Assembly (NCBI GenBank): GCA_963556255.1
Contig: OY744610.1
Location: 16,316,039 to 16,380,038 of the forward strand
Source: Allolobophora icterica
Lineage: Eukaryota; Annelida; Clitellata; Crassiclitellata; Lumbricidae
Direction of reading: 5' to 3'
Length of the DNA: 64,000 bases
This document shows, piece by piece, positions 1 through 10,933 of this stretch. The notes beneath the pieces were generated by a model. The model saw only the letters and a program-made list of their open reading frames with translations. It was not told the DNA's origin and made no database searches. The translations under genes and the position numbers were made by a program. The first letter of the stretch is position 1. Each line of letters begins with the position of its first letter.

Positions 1-600
1 ATTTGTAAAATTAATTCCACATTTCATTCCAAAAATCTTCCAGTTTTAAATCGTAGAGCCATAGTGTCAGGTGGGATAGATTACAATATACGAGCCTCTG
101 GCTAAATAGCAACTGTTTGTCCGGGGTTCTTGGATATAATTCACCATATTATATGCACTTTAATACCCTTTACCGTGACGGGGATTTTTTTCTATAGCCA
201 AACAATAATTGTGTGTTTTAAGTAAATATCTCCGGCTTGCAAGCAGACCGGCTAAGATTATGTACCTCCAATTTTTGTGACCACAGTCGGAAAGAACCAA
301 GTACATAGTCTATTTCGTTGGTCCAGCTTCAGAGAGAGGTGAATTCACTCTGTTTAAGGTAATCTTGTGACATTTTCGCTTACGAGACATTCTAATCTGT
401 TTATGGATGAGGTATTGGGCTGTCTAATTTCGTTTGAAGTCAATTTTCGCAAGTTTGTTTGGGTTTGAAATTGATATGAAGCAGGACAAAGTTAAAGGAT
501 ACCATGACTTCCAGCTTTTAAAATTTAATAAAATTGTCTCTTTGAAAATCCTCTTGGTTAAAATATAAATAAACAGTTAGTAATTGTCTGCTCAGTTGCA
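1..600. repeat. interspersed repeat, copy A
   Basis: This stretch shares an ordered series of short motifs with 1040-1650 and with 57140-57600: a TTCCGTAAAATTAA-like start, CATTTCATT, AAAATCTTCCAGTTTTAA, a CCGTGACGGGG-like block and CTTTGAAAATCCTC. No open frame of interest is present. It reads as a diverged dispersed repeat of about 500-600 bp and family unknown. Confidence 0.45.
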
Positions 601-656
601 GCCAAGTGTATTCTAAACGGAGAGGTCACAAGTATTCACCGCATAACAATGCCGGC

Positions 657-1031
657 CATAGGCGTCGACTTCTTGGGAGCCTTGGGTGCCAATGCACCCA
701 GAGAGAAAGCTCAGTGGGTGCCTGGCACCCAGAAGAATTCGAACCCTAAATTCAATTTTTTTACACCTAAGCAGTAATCTCACAACGTGAGAAGTACAAC
801 TACAACACAAATGCCAACATTGCAAGATCTCACAGTCACAGTCCGTACATAAATAAATTATTTATTTATTTATTTATTAGTTTAAATAAATAAATAATAA
901 CACTGGAACCCTTGACAAGAAAACACTTTTCTTTCTCTGAAAACCCGCCAGAACTCACCTACCTATGGAAATGGAGGGGGACCCATGCACCCAGTGGCAC
1001 CCAGAGACAAAAGCAATAGTCGGCGCCTTTG
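657..1031. mobile_element. hAT-like MITE, copy 1
   Basis: The 375-bp element begins CATAGGCGTCGACTTC and ends in the near-complement GTCGGCGCCTTTG. It is flanked by ATGCCGGC (649-656) and ATACCGGC (1032-1039), an 8-bp target duplication with one mismatch, which points to the hAT superfamily. Short inverted GGGTGCC/GGCACCC blocks lie inside. A second copy lies at 63153-63497. No coding capacity. Confidence 0.6.
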
Positions 1032-1039
1032 ATACCGGC

Positions 1040-1650
1040 ATATCGGCATGTTCCGTAAAATTAACTACAGAATAATACAGTCGTTTTTAACCTTCATTCG
1101 GCATTTCATTACCAAAATCTTCCAGTTTTAAAGCGCGTAGCCGTTTTCTTGTGTGGGTAGATTTTTATGCTAAATGCAACAAGCATTAGCCAACAGGTTG
1201 TTTAGTTACTTGGTCGTTATTTGCCATATTTTAATGGCAGACAAGAAACATATTATACGAGCCTAATAGCATTACCCGTGACTTGGAGTTTCCTATGTGG
1301 GCTATTAAAATTGTATGTCTTAAGACTACTTGGTACCTTTGGCTTGCTAGCCTACAGGTCACATAGGCCGACTGAGACGCAGTAGCTGTCCGTGCCAATG
1401 CCTATGCGGCTCTGACGTCGGCTAATTTTATCTAAAAATAGCATATATGGGAATATACGTCTACACTGAGGAAATAATGAAAACCTGAGGAAGACAGTAA
1501 ACTAAAATAATATTTATTTGCATCTTAGGTTTGTTAAGGTAAGGTTTCCATATCGCTATAGCGTATAATCTCGACACTTTCGGCATCATCTTTTTAATCG
1601 ATTTTAATTCTCTGAAAATCCTCATAACCATCAAAATATGACCTTTTGAA
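1040..1650. repeat. interspersed repeat, copy B
   Basis: Shares ordered motifs with 1-600 (CATTTCATTACCAAAATC, CTTCCAGTTTTAAAGC, CCCGTGACTTGG, CTCTGAAAATCCTC) and with 57140-57600. Non-coding, and the family is not recognised. Confidence 0.45.
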
Positions 1651-2224
1651 CTTTCCGTGTTAAACCTTGAGGTAGTTTCTGCTTGATGACGTACAATTTA
1701 AACCATGCAACAAATGTAAATCTCTAAAGCATCATTCTAGTGACAACGCTGATGCAATCTGACAAACCAACACATGAGCATGTGCATTTTTAATACCTGA
1801 ATGAAAATTAATCACAGTTGATTGGACCGTCATGGCAAAAAAATCGAATGGAGGTAGGCTGCCGGGTTAAACAACTGCCTTCACAGCTGTCGCAAACTTC
1901 TTATAATGACGAATAAGAACAAGTAACTCCTATATATAATCGCAATTTAGGGTACGACAGTCGACCTCTCCCACCGGTTCACGCGCCTTTTCAGAAACCT
2001 GGTCCAGAGGTTCGGATGAATCGGAAACACCGACCCGGCATTCGTTGAACACGAAAACTGTCTTTTAAATCTGCTATTGCAATTGTCCAGTTTGGAGTCA
2101 TGGTCCGCGAAACGAAGCAGATACCACAATGGGTGCCAACAGTTCGACCAGTTGAAAATAAATATCAAGCATCCTCCCAGACTTTATAAAAGTAGATCAA
2201 TTAATAGTTCCTTAATCTATTCCC

Positions 2225-2440
2225 CTAGAGGGGTACCATAGTCTATTGGTTAGCGTACTTAACTGTGAATTGAGGTCGTTGGTTTAGTTCCCTGCCAGGC
2301 CAGAAATTTCTTTCAAGATTTCAGCTTCAACTTCGCCACTAAATATGAGTACACTGACCGTACACTGTTAATGTGGAAACCAGATGGCGATTGAGAGGAA
2401 TGACGGCCTGCCCTGATGCGCCGAGGCTATGAAATGTGAA
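2225..2440 (+). repeat. tRNA-derived SINE
   Basis: The 5' part resembles a tRNA, with an A-box-like TAGTCTATTGGTTAGCG near 2238-2255 and a B-box-like GGTTTAGTTCC at 2281-2291, spaced as in a tRNA. A non-tRNA body follows, and then the TTC microsatellite. The acceptor stem does not pair, so this is a SINE and not a working tRNA gene. Confidence 0.5.
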
Positions 2441-2490
2441 GTAGCTAACATTTCCTGTTCATGGATGTCTCCCACGAAAGCTCAAGGTAC

Positions 2491-2973
2491 TGCTTCTCTT
2501 CTTCTTCTTTTTCTTCTTTTTTTCTTCTTTTGCCTCCTTTTCTTCTTCTGCTTCCTTTTCTTCTTCTTCTTCTTCTTCTTCTTCTTCTTCTTCTTCTTCT
2601 TCTTCTTCTTCTTCTTCTTCTTCTTCTTCTTCTTCTTCTTCTTCTTCTTCTTCTTTCTTCTTCTTCTTCTTCTTCTTCTTCTTCTTCTTCTTCTTCTTCT
2701 TCTCTTCTTTCTTCTTCTTCTTCTTCTTCTTCTTCTTCTTCTTCTTCTTCTTCTTCTTCTTCTTCTTCTTCTTCTTCTTCTTCTTCTTCTTCTTCTTCTT
2801 CTTCTTCTTCTTCTTCTTCTTCTTCTTCTTCTTCTTCTTCTTCTTCTTCTTCTTCTTCTTCTTCTTCTTCTTCTTCTTCTTCTTCTTCTTCTTCTTCTTC
2901 TTCTTCTTCTTCTTCTTCTTCTTCTTCTTCTTCTTCTTCTTCTTCTTCTTCTTCTTCTTCTTCATCTTCTTCT
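2491..2973. repeat. (TTC)n microsatellite, about 480 bp
   Basis: Nearly pure polypyrimidine TTC/CTT triplets interrupted by a few extra T, TTTC or CTCTTC units. The length and mirror-repeat character make it a candidate triplex (H-DNA) former. The long Leu/Ser/Phe/Glu/Lys frames across it are artefacts of the repeat. Confidence 0.95.
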
Positions 2974-3059
2974 ATGCACAGCTGCAACGTCTGTAGGAAA
3001 TATTACTTAGCCTTATTGCAACTGAGTACTACCTAAAATAAAAATCCATTAACGGTAAC

Positions 3060-3290
3060 TATAATAATAACTCGCAAAGCCACCGCGCAGAATCGTTCTT
3101 TTTCGGTGATGGGCCCGACGGCATGGAACGGGCTCCCCCTCCGAAACTGCGCCTGCTCCACAGAACTCCCTCTGATACGTTCTACACTAGACTGAAAACT
3201 GTCCTATTTGGCCGTGCTAGAGTCGTGAGCACATCTGGGTAGCCAGCGTTTAAGGGGCGCTAAAATACTACTCGAATGAATGAATGAACT
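3060..3290 (+). mobile_element. LINE 3' end (CR1/L2-like)
   Basis: Translation gives the usual C-terminal tail of a non-LTR reverse transcriptase: RSFSVMGPTAWNGLP, then a segment ending near STLD..KLSY. It ends in a short (GAAT)n tail at 3273-3288. 5' truncated, as typical of such insertions. The related copy at 3388-3850 is on the opposite strand. Confidence 0.65.
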
Positions 3291-3387
3291 AAAAATAATA
3301 ATAACTATGAATGTAACTGTACGGTAACTAAGATGAAAACCCATCAACTATAACTGTAGCTTTAACTGAAATAAAATCTGTAAGGAG

Positions 3388-3850
3388 AATTCATTCACTC
3401 ATTCGAGTATATATATAGCAGCTCTTCAAGGGGGCTACTCAGAGGTGCCCCCGACTCCAGCACGGCCAAGTAAGACAGTTTTCAGTCTAGTGTAGAACAT
3501 ATCAGAGGGAGTTCAACGGAACAGGCGCAGCGCCTGGAGGAGCTCGATCCATGCCATCGGGTTCACCCCTGAAAAGTACGATTCTACGCTGTGGCTGTGT
3601 GGTCAAAAGGCACAAAGAGCCCCGAAGAGCGGAGGTGGCGGCTACCCTGAACACCCTGCACGGGGCGACAAATGACCCGCAGATAAGCTGGAGCACAGCC
3701 CAGCTGGCACCGCCAGACTATTGAAACAACCCTATATATCACACGCTGACTGATATGGAGCCAATGCAGGACCTCTTGCATATATAACCTGAGACCTAAA
3801 AAAATTTTGGTATTTGGCCAACAAGGCGCTGCACTCGATTGAGGCACGCT
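3388..3850 (-). mobile_element. LINE 3' end (CR1/L2-like), inverted copy
   Basis: On the minus strand the frames read LHWLHISQRVIYRV, VWRCQLGCAPAYLRVICRPV and, after a frame break, QRRIVLFRGEPDGMDRAPPG. This is the conserved end of a CR1/L2-type reverse transcriptase. The 3' tail is the ATTCATTCACTCATTC stretch at 3388-3405. It is the same family as the plus-strand fragment just upstream, so the two form an inverted pair about 100 bp apart. Confidence 0.7.
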
Positions 3851-4427
3851 AGACGACTAGAAAGTAGGCCATAGTAAAATTATGAAAAGTAGTCAAGTCG
3901 AACCGTAGCAACGGAGTGTACTATAAGGTAGAAATGGCGCCATGGGTGACAGAACTAGCGACAGTGCGAAGTTGGCGCAGCTGATTGTAGCAGGTGCGGG
4001 CAAGGCGATGGAGATCAGGTGAAATAGTAAGCTCCTGATCTAGCAGGACCCCATGGTCACGAACTACCGTTGACAAAGTATGTTGATATGTTGATTCAAT
4101 AGGAAGCATTTCCAGTACATAATCCATCTCCTACAAAATATTTTTGCAGAACAGGCGCTGGCCAAATCGAGGTTACATAGCAGCATCTGGTTAATTTTTA
4201 GTTTGCATCACCTGAGTTTATGATTTTGTATTTTTTTACAAACGCTAATTATCAGTTATCATGAGTGTTATTCGTCTGGTAAAAGTCGATATCTTCAGAT
4301 TGCCTTCAAATAGAAGATTTCCAGTAAGCAGACTGTCTACTAAACATTATAATTATCGGTTGCAATGTGAGCGATGGTGATAAGTGGAATAGTTGACATG
4401 GATGTCAACTAGAATTCTGCTGTTGTT

Positions 4428-4572
4428 GTTGCTGCCGGTAACGATGATGACGATCATAATGATAATGAAGATTACAAGGATGATGAATACAATGATGATT
4501 ACGGTGGCTATGATGATTATGCGGATGATGATTTTTTAGGACTGAGATTATATTATATGTTTTTCATTTAAG
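4428..4572 (+). promoter_or_regulatory. GAT-rich leader and splice acceptor before copy 1
   Basis: A degenerate GAT/GATGAT tract is followed by a pyrimidine-rich TTTTTCATTTAAG that ends directly at the start codon. The same arrangement precedes copy 4, and TTTTTTCAG precedes copy 3. It is best read as the 3' splice site of an intron in the 5' untranslated region. Splicing is inferred, not shown. Confidence 0.5.
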
Positions 4573-7464
4573 ATGACGGAACATGAGGATAAAGTGAAAG
4601 TAGAAAAGGCATCTGCGTTCATCGTCAGCACATGCCAATTGCTTCCAAAGTCGTTTTCTATTTCTGTTGTTCCTGATCACATGCACGACTCAATGTTGTC
4701 CAAGAACCCTACATCGACAGAGTATTCGATTTTGTGTGGCAGCCTTGCGGAGTTCTTTATCCGACCCCTGAATACATGCATCACGGACAATGATTATTTA
4801 ATTGCCAAAACTGATGAGCTGGCCTGCATTGGCGACATTCCAGTGTTGCCAAGTGATATGAGTGGCCTGTCCGATACGATCGAGTGCTACAAGATTGAAA
4901 AATACAAAAGCTATCCAAGCTTTGTTCGATTACGAATTTTAGGAGAAATAAATTATAATTGGAAAAATAAAAAGTACGAATTTAACCATACAGCTCTCCT
5001 AAATAGCTACAAGACTCTAAATTTGGCTTATCTTGCAAATTGTTATTCCCATTGTCATGAAGATAAAAGTACGACTAGAAACAGTGTTAGTGGCCCATCA
5101 ATGAAGCTTCAACCAACTAATAATTATTACCAATGTCAAAGTGATACCGTCTTAAGCGTGTGGTGTCCTCAGTGGCCTAAAGAGGCCACAGCATGGCCTA
5201 AACGACATAGAGAATACGGATGGCCGACGACTGATGCAATCTCCGAAGTGGTGCAACAAGGTTGCCATGTTGTATACGTTCAGCATCGTTCTTGCAGAGA
5301 CGATAAACTACAGTGGAGATTATCATTTTCTATCGCGGAGATAATTTTACTTCAGAGTTGGACTCAAATTCAACAGATTGTTTATCATTTGCTCAGATTC
5401 TTCGCAAAGAGAGAATTAATACGAAGCGATTGTCCAAAGGAGGATGAGGTTCTATGTACGTATCACATAAAGACTCTGATGTTGTGGACCTGTGAAGAGA
5501 TGTCGCCCGAATGGTGGAATTCCTCTTCTGTTATTGCGATCTGCTGTGAGCTGTTAGAAAAGCTATCAGAATGGCTGAAGAGGAGATACTTGCCGAACTA
5601 TTTTATCCCTGAAGCAAATTTATTTCATGAGCAATGGAACCTCAAAATGTGTGAAATGAGGGAAAGGCAAATAAAAGAATTCTACAAACCTGACATTCTT
5701 TGTCAATGGTTTGTGGAAAATTACATACTGCCATACATTCGCGCACATTTCGGAGAAAACACTTTGGAAGTAATGTCACATTTGGAAGATTACTTGATCC
5801 CTCTCTTTGAAAAACGGAAGGCCAGTGAGTTAATATCATTAGATTTGATGTTTTCTCTCAAATTCAAATATTCTTATTGTAATATTCGTTTATTAATGGA
5901 AAATAGGTACTGTGCAGGACTGAGGCTGGAATTGAAATCTGCAAATTCTTTGAAAAAGCTTGGTGGGATCTTACGCAACGACATGTCACATCTTCCAACA
6001 GTAGAGAACGTCTTATGTCACACAAATCACAACAATGTGTTGTATATTTTGCATACTGCATATAGCATAGGTTGCGGAGAAATTTCATGGAATAGCAAAC
6101 TCTTCGTTGAATTTGTCAACGGAATTTTGACGCAACCTAAAATTATGAAGTCTCAATATCATAACTTTCCACAAACGTACACAGAACAGTGTAGTCGAGT
6201 TCAATTCCTGCGTGCTCAGGATCTTATGGAAAATTTAACTGGATCAAACAGTCGTTCAGAATTTCAACTGTTGTCTCTCATGTCAAAAGAGTTTCTTACA
6301 AAAGCTTTAGAATATGATTGTCCTCATTGCAACTGCATTGCTCCTGCAGCTTCGGCCTATCTGGCTGCTCTCCATTTTGCAACATCAGAATATCAAGAAG
6401 CAATTCACTTTTGCTTGACAAGTCCAATAGATCATATTTCTCAAGAGGACAAGGAAACACTGAATGCAGGTTGTTTGTTGTTTATTGACGATGTCGCAAG
6501 AATCGTTGGATTGTGTTTGTTACTCAAGAAGTTTACTTGCAAAAACCTTCACTACATCGACAGGCGGCTTTATTTTGACCTGCGTCTTTCACCAGAGGTG
6601 TTCTCTTATTATTTAACTGTATTATCTCTTGAGAGATCGACCAAACATTTAGATTTTGGTCATGATTTGCCTGGTTCAGAATTTCATATGGACGAATTCT
6701 TGAAAGCTTTAATAAAGCCGAAATGCAGGTCTATTGTTTCGATGAAACTAGGTTCTCATTGCAATGCTGCCAGAGAGTGTCTTTATCGCAGAACAGATTC
6801 ATTCACAGAAATAGCAATTATAAGTGTAAATCCTTCGATTGTGAAAGAAACAGTAATTTATGTTCTAATGGAATATGCTATAGAATATATGACTTCGTTC
6901 CACAGTTTGATTAGCAGAGAGTTTGGGATCCAGTGCAACACAGTCGACTGCTATCGTGCTTTGTATCTTTACAAGTGTCGTAAATACGATGAAGTGTTGC
7001 ATTTATGTGACCGAATTCTTCATGAGTCTGATCTGTTGAGCGATTTTCAGGAATTTGGATTTGCAAATGTTTTGTTACTGCCACCGCTTGACTCGTTTTT
7101 CGATGGAGACGTACAGTCGTTACTTGGATTTCATACGCTCGTTTATTATTTATCACCTAAGAAACACGATTTGCGGAAATGTAACTCAACTGCAGAGTCA
7201 ACATTTGCACAATTTTTTAGCCACAGAGTATGCTTTCATCGGAAGCAACTCTCCGCATCCCTTGAAAGGCTTCACCGCATTAAATGTAATTATTTTGTTG
7301 GAAGACATTTTCTTGCAACGTATCTGAGGGTCAGGTGTTGTATCGACTGTAATAATCCGCTTTCAGCAGCATTGACTCAGTTTGCTGCTCAGAAACCGAA
7401 TCTTCCGTTTGAACAAATCATTCGCAGATTTCTTCTACGAAAGCTTCGTATTATTAAAAAGTAA
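4573..7464 (+). CDS. Mab-21/cGAS-like nucleotidyltransferase with long helical C-terminus (copy 1)
   Basis: Complete 963-residue frame and the only undamaged member here. Residues about 50-260 form a Mab-21/cGAS-type nucleotidyltransferase core: G56-S57, the acidic pair D72-x-D74 and a likely third aspartate D191 before WCPQWP. A C231-H232-x5-H238-x2-C241 cluster follows, then WRLSFSIAE. Residues 290-352 carry the Mab-21 C-lobe signature (LCTYHIKTLMLW, LPNYFIPEANLF). Family knowledge: such proteins make cyclic or linear nucleotide signals in innate sensing, while vertebrate Mab21L1/2 are apparently inactive. Residues 360-963 are a predicted helical extension with TPR-like helices near 591-616 and 793-818. 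No signal peptide or membrane segment is seen. The start follows a splice-acceptor-like TTTAAG and aligns with copy 4. Catalysis is inferred. Confidence 0.88.
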   Translation: MTEHEDKVKVEKASAFIVSTCQLLPKSFSISVVPDHMHDSMLSKNPTSTEYSILCGSLAEFFIRPLNTCITDNDYLIAKTDELACIGDIPVLPSDMSGLSDTIECYKIEKYKSYPSFVRLRILGEINYNWKNKKYEFNHTALLNSYKTLNLAYLANCYSHCHEDKSTTRNSVSGPSMKLQPTNNYYQCQSDTVLSVWCPQWPKEATAWPKRHREYGWPTTDAISEVVQQGCHVVYVQHRSCRDDKLQWRLSFSIAEIILLQSWTQIQQIVYHLLRFFAKRELIRSDCPKEDEVLCTYHIKTLMLWTCEEMSPEWWNSSSVIAICCELLEKLSEWLKRRYLPNYFIPEANLFHEQWNLKMCEMRERQIKEFYKPDILCQWFVENYILPYIRAHFGENTLEVMSHLEDYLIPLFEKRKASELISLDLMFSLKFKYSYCNIRLLMENRYCAGLRLELKSANSLKKLGGILRNDMSHLPTVENVLCHTNHNNVLYILHTAYSIGCGEISWNSKLFVEFVNGILTQPKIMKSQYHNFPQTYTEQCSRVQFLRAQDLMENLTGSNSRSEFQLLSLMSKEFLTKALEYDCPHCNCIAPAASAYLAALHFATSEYQEAIHFCLTSPIDHISQEDKETLNAGCLLFIDDVARIVGLCLLLKKFTCKNLHYIDRRLYFDLRLSPEVFSYYLTVLSLERSTKHLDFGHDLPGSEFHMDEFLKALIKPKCRSIVSMKLGSHCNAARECLYRRTDSFTEIAIISVNPSIVKETVIYVLMEYAIEYMTSFHSLISREFGIQCNTVDCYRALYLYKCRKYDEVLHLCDRILHESDLLSDFQEFGFANVLLLPPLDSFFDGDVQSLLGFHTLVYYLSPKKHDLRKCNSTAESTFAQFFSHRVCFHRKQLSASLERLHRIKCNYFVGRHFLATYLRVRCCIDCNNPLSAALTQFAAQKPNLPFEQIIRRFLLRKLRIIKK

Positions 7465-10211
7465 TGCAAGAGTCTTAATTACCAATGACCGAATTCTGCT
7501 TTCATTTGAAATGTGAGATGTGATGATAAAGACTTGTAAGGTTTTATCGCGTAACTTGAGGTGGTCCAATCTTCCTTTTCACTTTGGTGGGTCAAAACTC
7601 GGCTTGTAGTTTGTTTAGACCTTATCCACAATTACATTTTATCGTAGTGAACATAAGGCCGTTTCCACATTCTCGGTCTGCATCAGTAGTTGAAAGGCGA
7701 GCAAGAAGAAGGACTCAGCGTTGATGCATAACGGACTAACTTTCTGGAAGTTGACCTGTTTACGGCCGCTTGTTTTTGTGCCAACTGCTAGTGCCTTGTG
7801 TATTAGATAACGATGCGAAAGAAGTTACCAATTAGTCTGCTAATGGCCGCAACTCTCAATGTGATTCTCACCAGTCAGCGCTTTGTGATTCTCTTTCAGC
7901 TATATTCTATATGACACAATGTATTATTCAACTATTCAAACATCACTGGTATTATAACAAACCGTTGCTTAATTTCGATGTATTCCTAGAAAGCGCTATA
8001 AGTTTCATTACATTGCCTTGTAAACTAGTGAAACAGAAAAAGACTGCGAATTTCATTCAATGACCAATGCTATAATATTATTGTACAAGAGAACAATGCG
8101 GACCTCTGACTTAGAGATGATCCAAACGAAAAAAACAATTGGTGACGTTGCACGTTGTGGTGGCAGATTGGACCGTGTTCGAGCATTGGAGCGAATATGG
8201 ATAGAAATGATAAGAAATCCAGGAGGAATAAAATGCCTTGGAAAGAAAAGCCAGTCGGACGGATGAGAGAAACTTACGTCAGCTGAAATTCTGCCATGTC
8301 CTTCTTAAATCTGACGCTATATGTTACATTCATGTTTCTCCAAACTCTTTTGGCTCATTGCGAAGGAAATGAAGTGTTCTTGGAACTTGGAAGCGATGAA
8401 AAGCAGAACTCGACAAATGAATACATCACATGATAGTTGAATTTTCATTCAGCGTAGCTACAAACATGGATTATAAAATGAGTAAACACTGATGTTCAAG
8501 AAATGTAACTAAATGCTAAATACCCTTTCTTTTGATTACATTCAATTTATTATTCGATCTACACTGGTTTGATTTGATCTGTGTTGAAATAAAGCATTTT
8601 AAAAAGATGAAGACTGCAATCTTTTGGGACAATGACTATTCAAATTAATGATGTGGAAGAAGAAAAGTTCGTTCAGCCAAACCAGTCCGACATGTGTAGA
8701 AAATGTGTGACATCACATTTTGATATTTACTCTCAATCTTTATTGTAACAGATTGGTTCTCTTGAATGATAAGTGCTAATACATGGAAAGTGACTCAACG
8801 TAGCGCTATCCAATGTCTTTGCTATTTAGTTGAATAGCAGTTTCCACCCAACTGTAAAAAGGTTAAATTCTTTAGGCTGGACTGATTGTTCTTAAAGCTA
8901 TTTAAAGAGGATTAAGACATATCACTTTGTCCTTTGCACAACAATTAATCTATTGGTTCAATTACATTTTCCACCAAAGGTGAAATTCTTAAGGGTTGTC
9001 TGATTGCTTGTAATTATTTGAAAGAGGATTATAGCGTATCATTTTGGCCTTTGTGCAACAATTTAAAGGAAGTAAGCGTCACATTTAATATCTGTTATAA
9101 AAAAGGAGGCTCTATGGCTTTTTCCAACTGGTCACCTAAGAATACTTGCATTTTATACCAGATTCCTCATCCTTTGCGCATTAATACAGCACAAAATACA
9201 ACAGTGGTCAAGCTAATGCAGCAGCTTCCTCATCAAACGCTGAGTGATTAAGACAGACGTGTAAATCCTCTTCTCGGAGGATGGACCCCTTCTAATCACC
9301 GCCGAGACACCGGTAGAGCTAACTATATAAACCCGTCACCTTTTTAGACCTTGCGCCTCCACCATTTAAGACAACAGCCATGTAAGATTTTCTGCACCTC
9401 TGCTATGTTTTCCAAGCCATTGATGATTAAATGGTAATTGGTAAAACAGTAGGTGTCTATTTGGCAACGCCGATACATATATTTATGCATTGTATAGTTT
9501 ACCAATAAGCTAATTTTATACCAGCAATATAGCCTATGCGTCAGTAAATACTTCTATAAAAACGATAATCAGAGCCAGACTACAGCACATATTACCTCCT
9601 TCTCACGCACAATATAATAATTATAAAAACAAGAATAAGTTACTATTTGAATAAAAAACCCATTTGACAATATTTCCATATAGGCTTCAAACGGCCTGCA
9701 TACGACGTTGCTATTGCTGTGGAATGGATAATCTTTTTTTCTAAATTGACGTGTCAGTGTATTAGCACCAGTAATGAATGCAACTCTATTTAAAACCAGA
9801 AACAACCATAAATTCATACTTACATACATACATGCGTTCTGATTCTGCGCATGTGACGATCGATGTTCTCCTTCTTTGTCACATCGGCCGATTATTTTGC
9901 TTAAATGTAGATTCTCGGCTAGCTACGCGTGCGCCGTCTGCAAACGGATGTAGGCCTAGGTAGGCGTATGCTAGAGAATCTTCTAAATGGCGTCAAGTTC
10001 CAAAGATAAAGAAGATAACTGGCTATGCTACCGATCTAAATTCCCCGCTAATTACTATCGAAACTAAATTACCTGATCTCTCTTTTTCTCAGACCGAGAA
10101 TCTCGAAGGTCTGTTCAAAACCATTTTCTTACATGAGTCTGCTTTTAATGCTCAAAACATCTAGCCAATTGGTTAGCCAATCGGTTTATCGGGCGTAACC
10201 CGCCATATGTT
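7465..10211. other. intergenic, no gene seen
   Basis: Non-coding after copy 1. The first about 100 bp resemble the 3' flanks of copies 2 and 4. An AATAAA lies near 8588, but its use is unknown. The only structure noted is a diverged tandem duplication of about 120 bp at 8837-9075. Confidence 0.5.
8837..9075. repeat. diverged tandem duplication, two units of about 120 bp
   Basis: Both halves run in the same order through TTTCCACC, an AATTCTT block, CTGATTG, GAAAGAGGATTA or AAAGAGGATTA, ATATCAC or GTATCAT, CCTTTG and CAACAATT. Non-coding. Confidence 0.55.
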
Positions 10212-10933
10212 AATTGAAGGGCTTGCCTCAATAACCAGGTATGTCGACATACCTGGTTTATGTGAAAAAGTATGCCAGCGTGCTTGGAATATTGTGTTCT
10301 ATATACCCTGCAAATTTGGTGCAAATCTGATTATTTTTGAATTGGCTTTTGGATAAAACAGTTTGTCGACATATGGTACTTAGCAGTCGGCAGCATTACT
10401 CCAATGCAATAACCCGGTATGATAACAAAAATTGTCGTTTTTTCTTGTAATCAAAGTATTAAAACCGGTGCAATAATCAGGTTATTTGACATACCCGGTT
10501 ATTGTCGCTTACTTACTCTACAATTCACTGATTTTGCGTTATTTTTTCTTACTGTAATGTAGCTATGATGACTTACATGTACCTTCTTATTGCACGATTA
10601 ATTTGTACTGTGTGCTAGTCACCATTTGGTGCAAGAATAAGGTATGTCGACTAACAGCAGACGATTTTTGCTTCATACTGGGTTATTGAGTGTCAATAAC
10701 CAGGTATGAAGCAAAATGTCGTGAAAAACATTAATGCTATCTTTTGCATTGCATTATGTAACAATTTCGTGAAAGACAGTAATAACTCACATGGTGCTTC
10801 AAACAGCTTGTCGATATCTCGTAAAATGGCTTAGATACAACCGTTTGAAGTGTCAAATCTTTGAAGCCATTTTCCCAAAACTCAAAAAATCCGACATAGG
10901 GCCTACCTGGTTATTGCTGCAAGCCCTTCAATT
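10212..10933. mobile_element. hairpin-rich MITE with repeated internal half-sites
   Basis: The ends are inverted repeats: AATTGAAGGGCTTGC then CAATAACCAGGTA on the left, and the complement on the right, with two mismatches in about 30 bp. AATT may be the target duplication or part of the repeat. The half-site CAATAACCnGGTATG recurs inside in both orientations. It forms a perfect 26-bp palindrome at 10233-10258 and a hairpin with two 20-bp arms near 10670-10712. No coding capacity. Superfamily not determined. Confidence 0.65.

Noticed and set aside
2429..3036. Long poly-Leu, poly-Ser, poly-Glu and poly-Lys frames
   Set aside because: They are translations of a TTC/GAA microsatellite with no conserved sequence outside it.
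8060..8266. 68-residue plus-strand frame
   Set aside because: No recognisable motif, homologue in the window or splice context.
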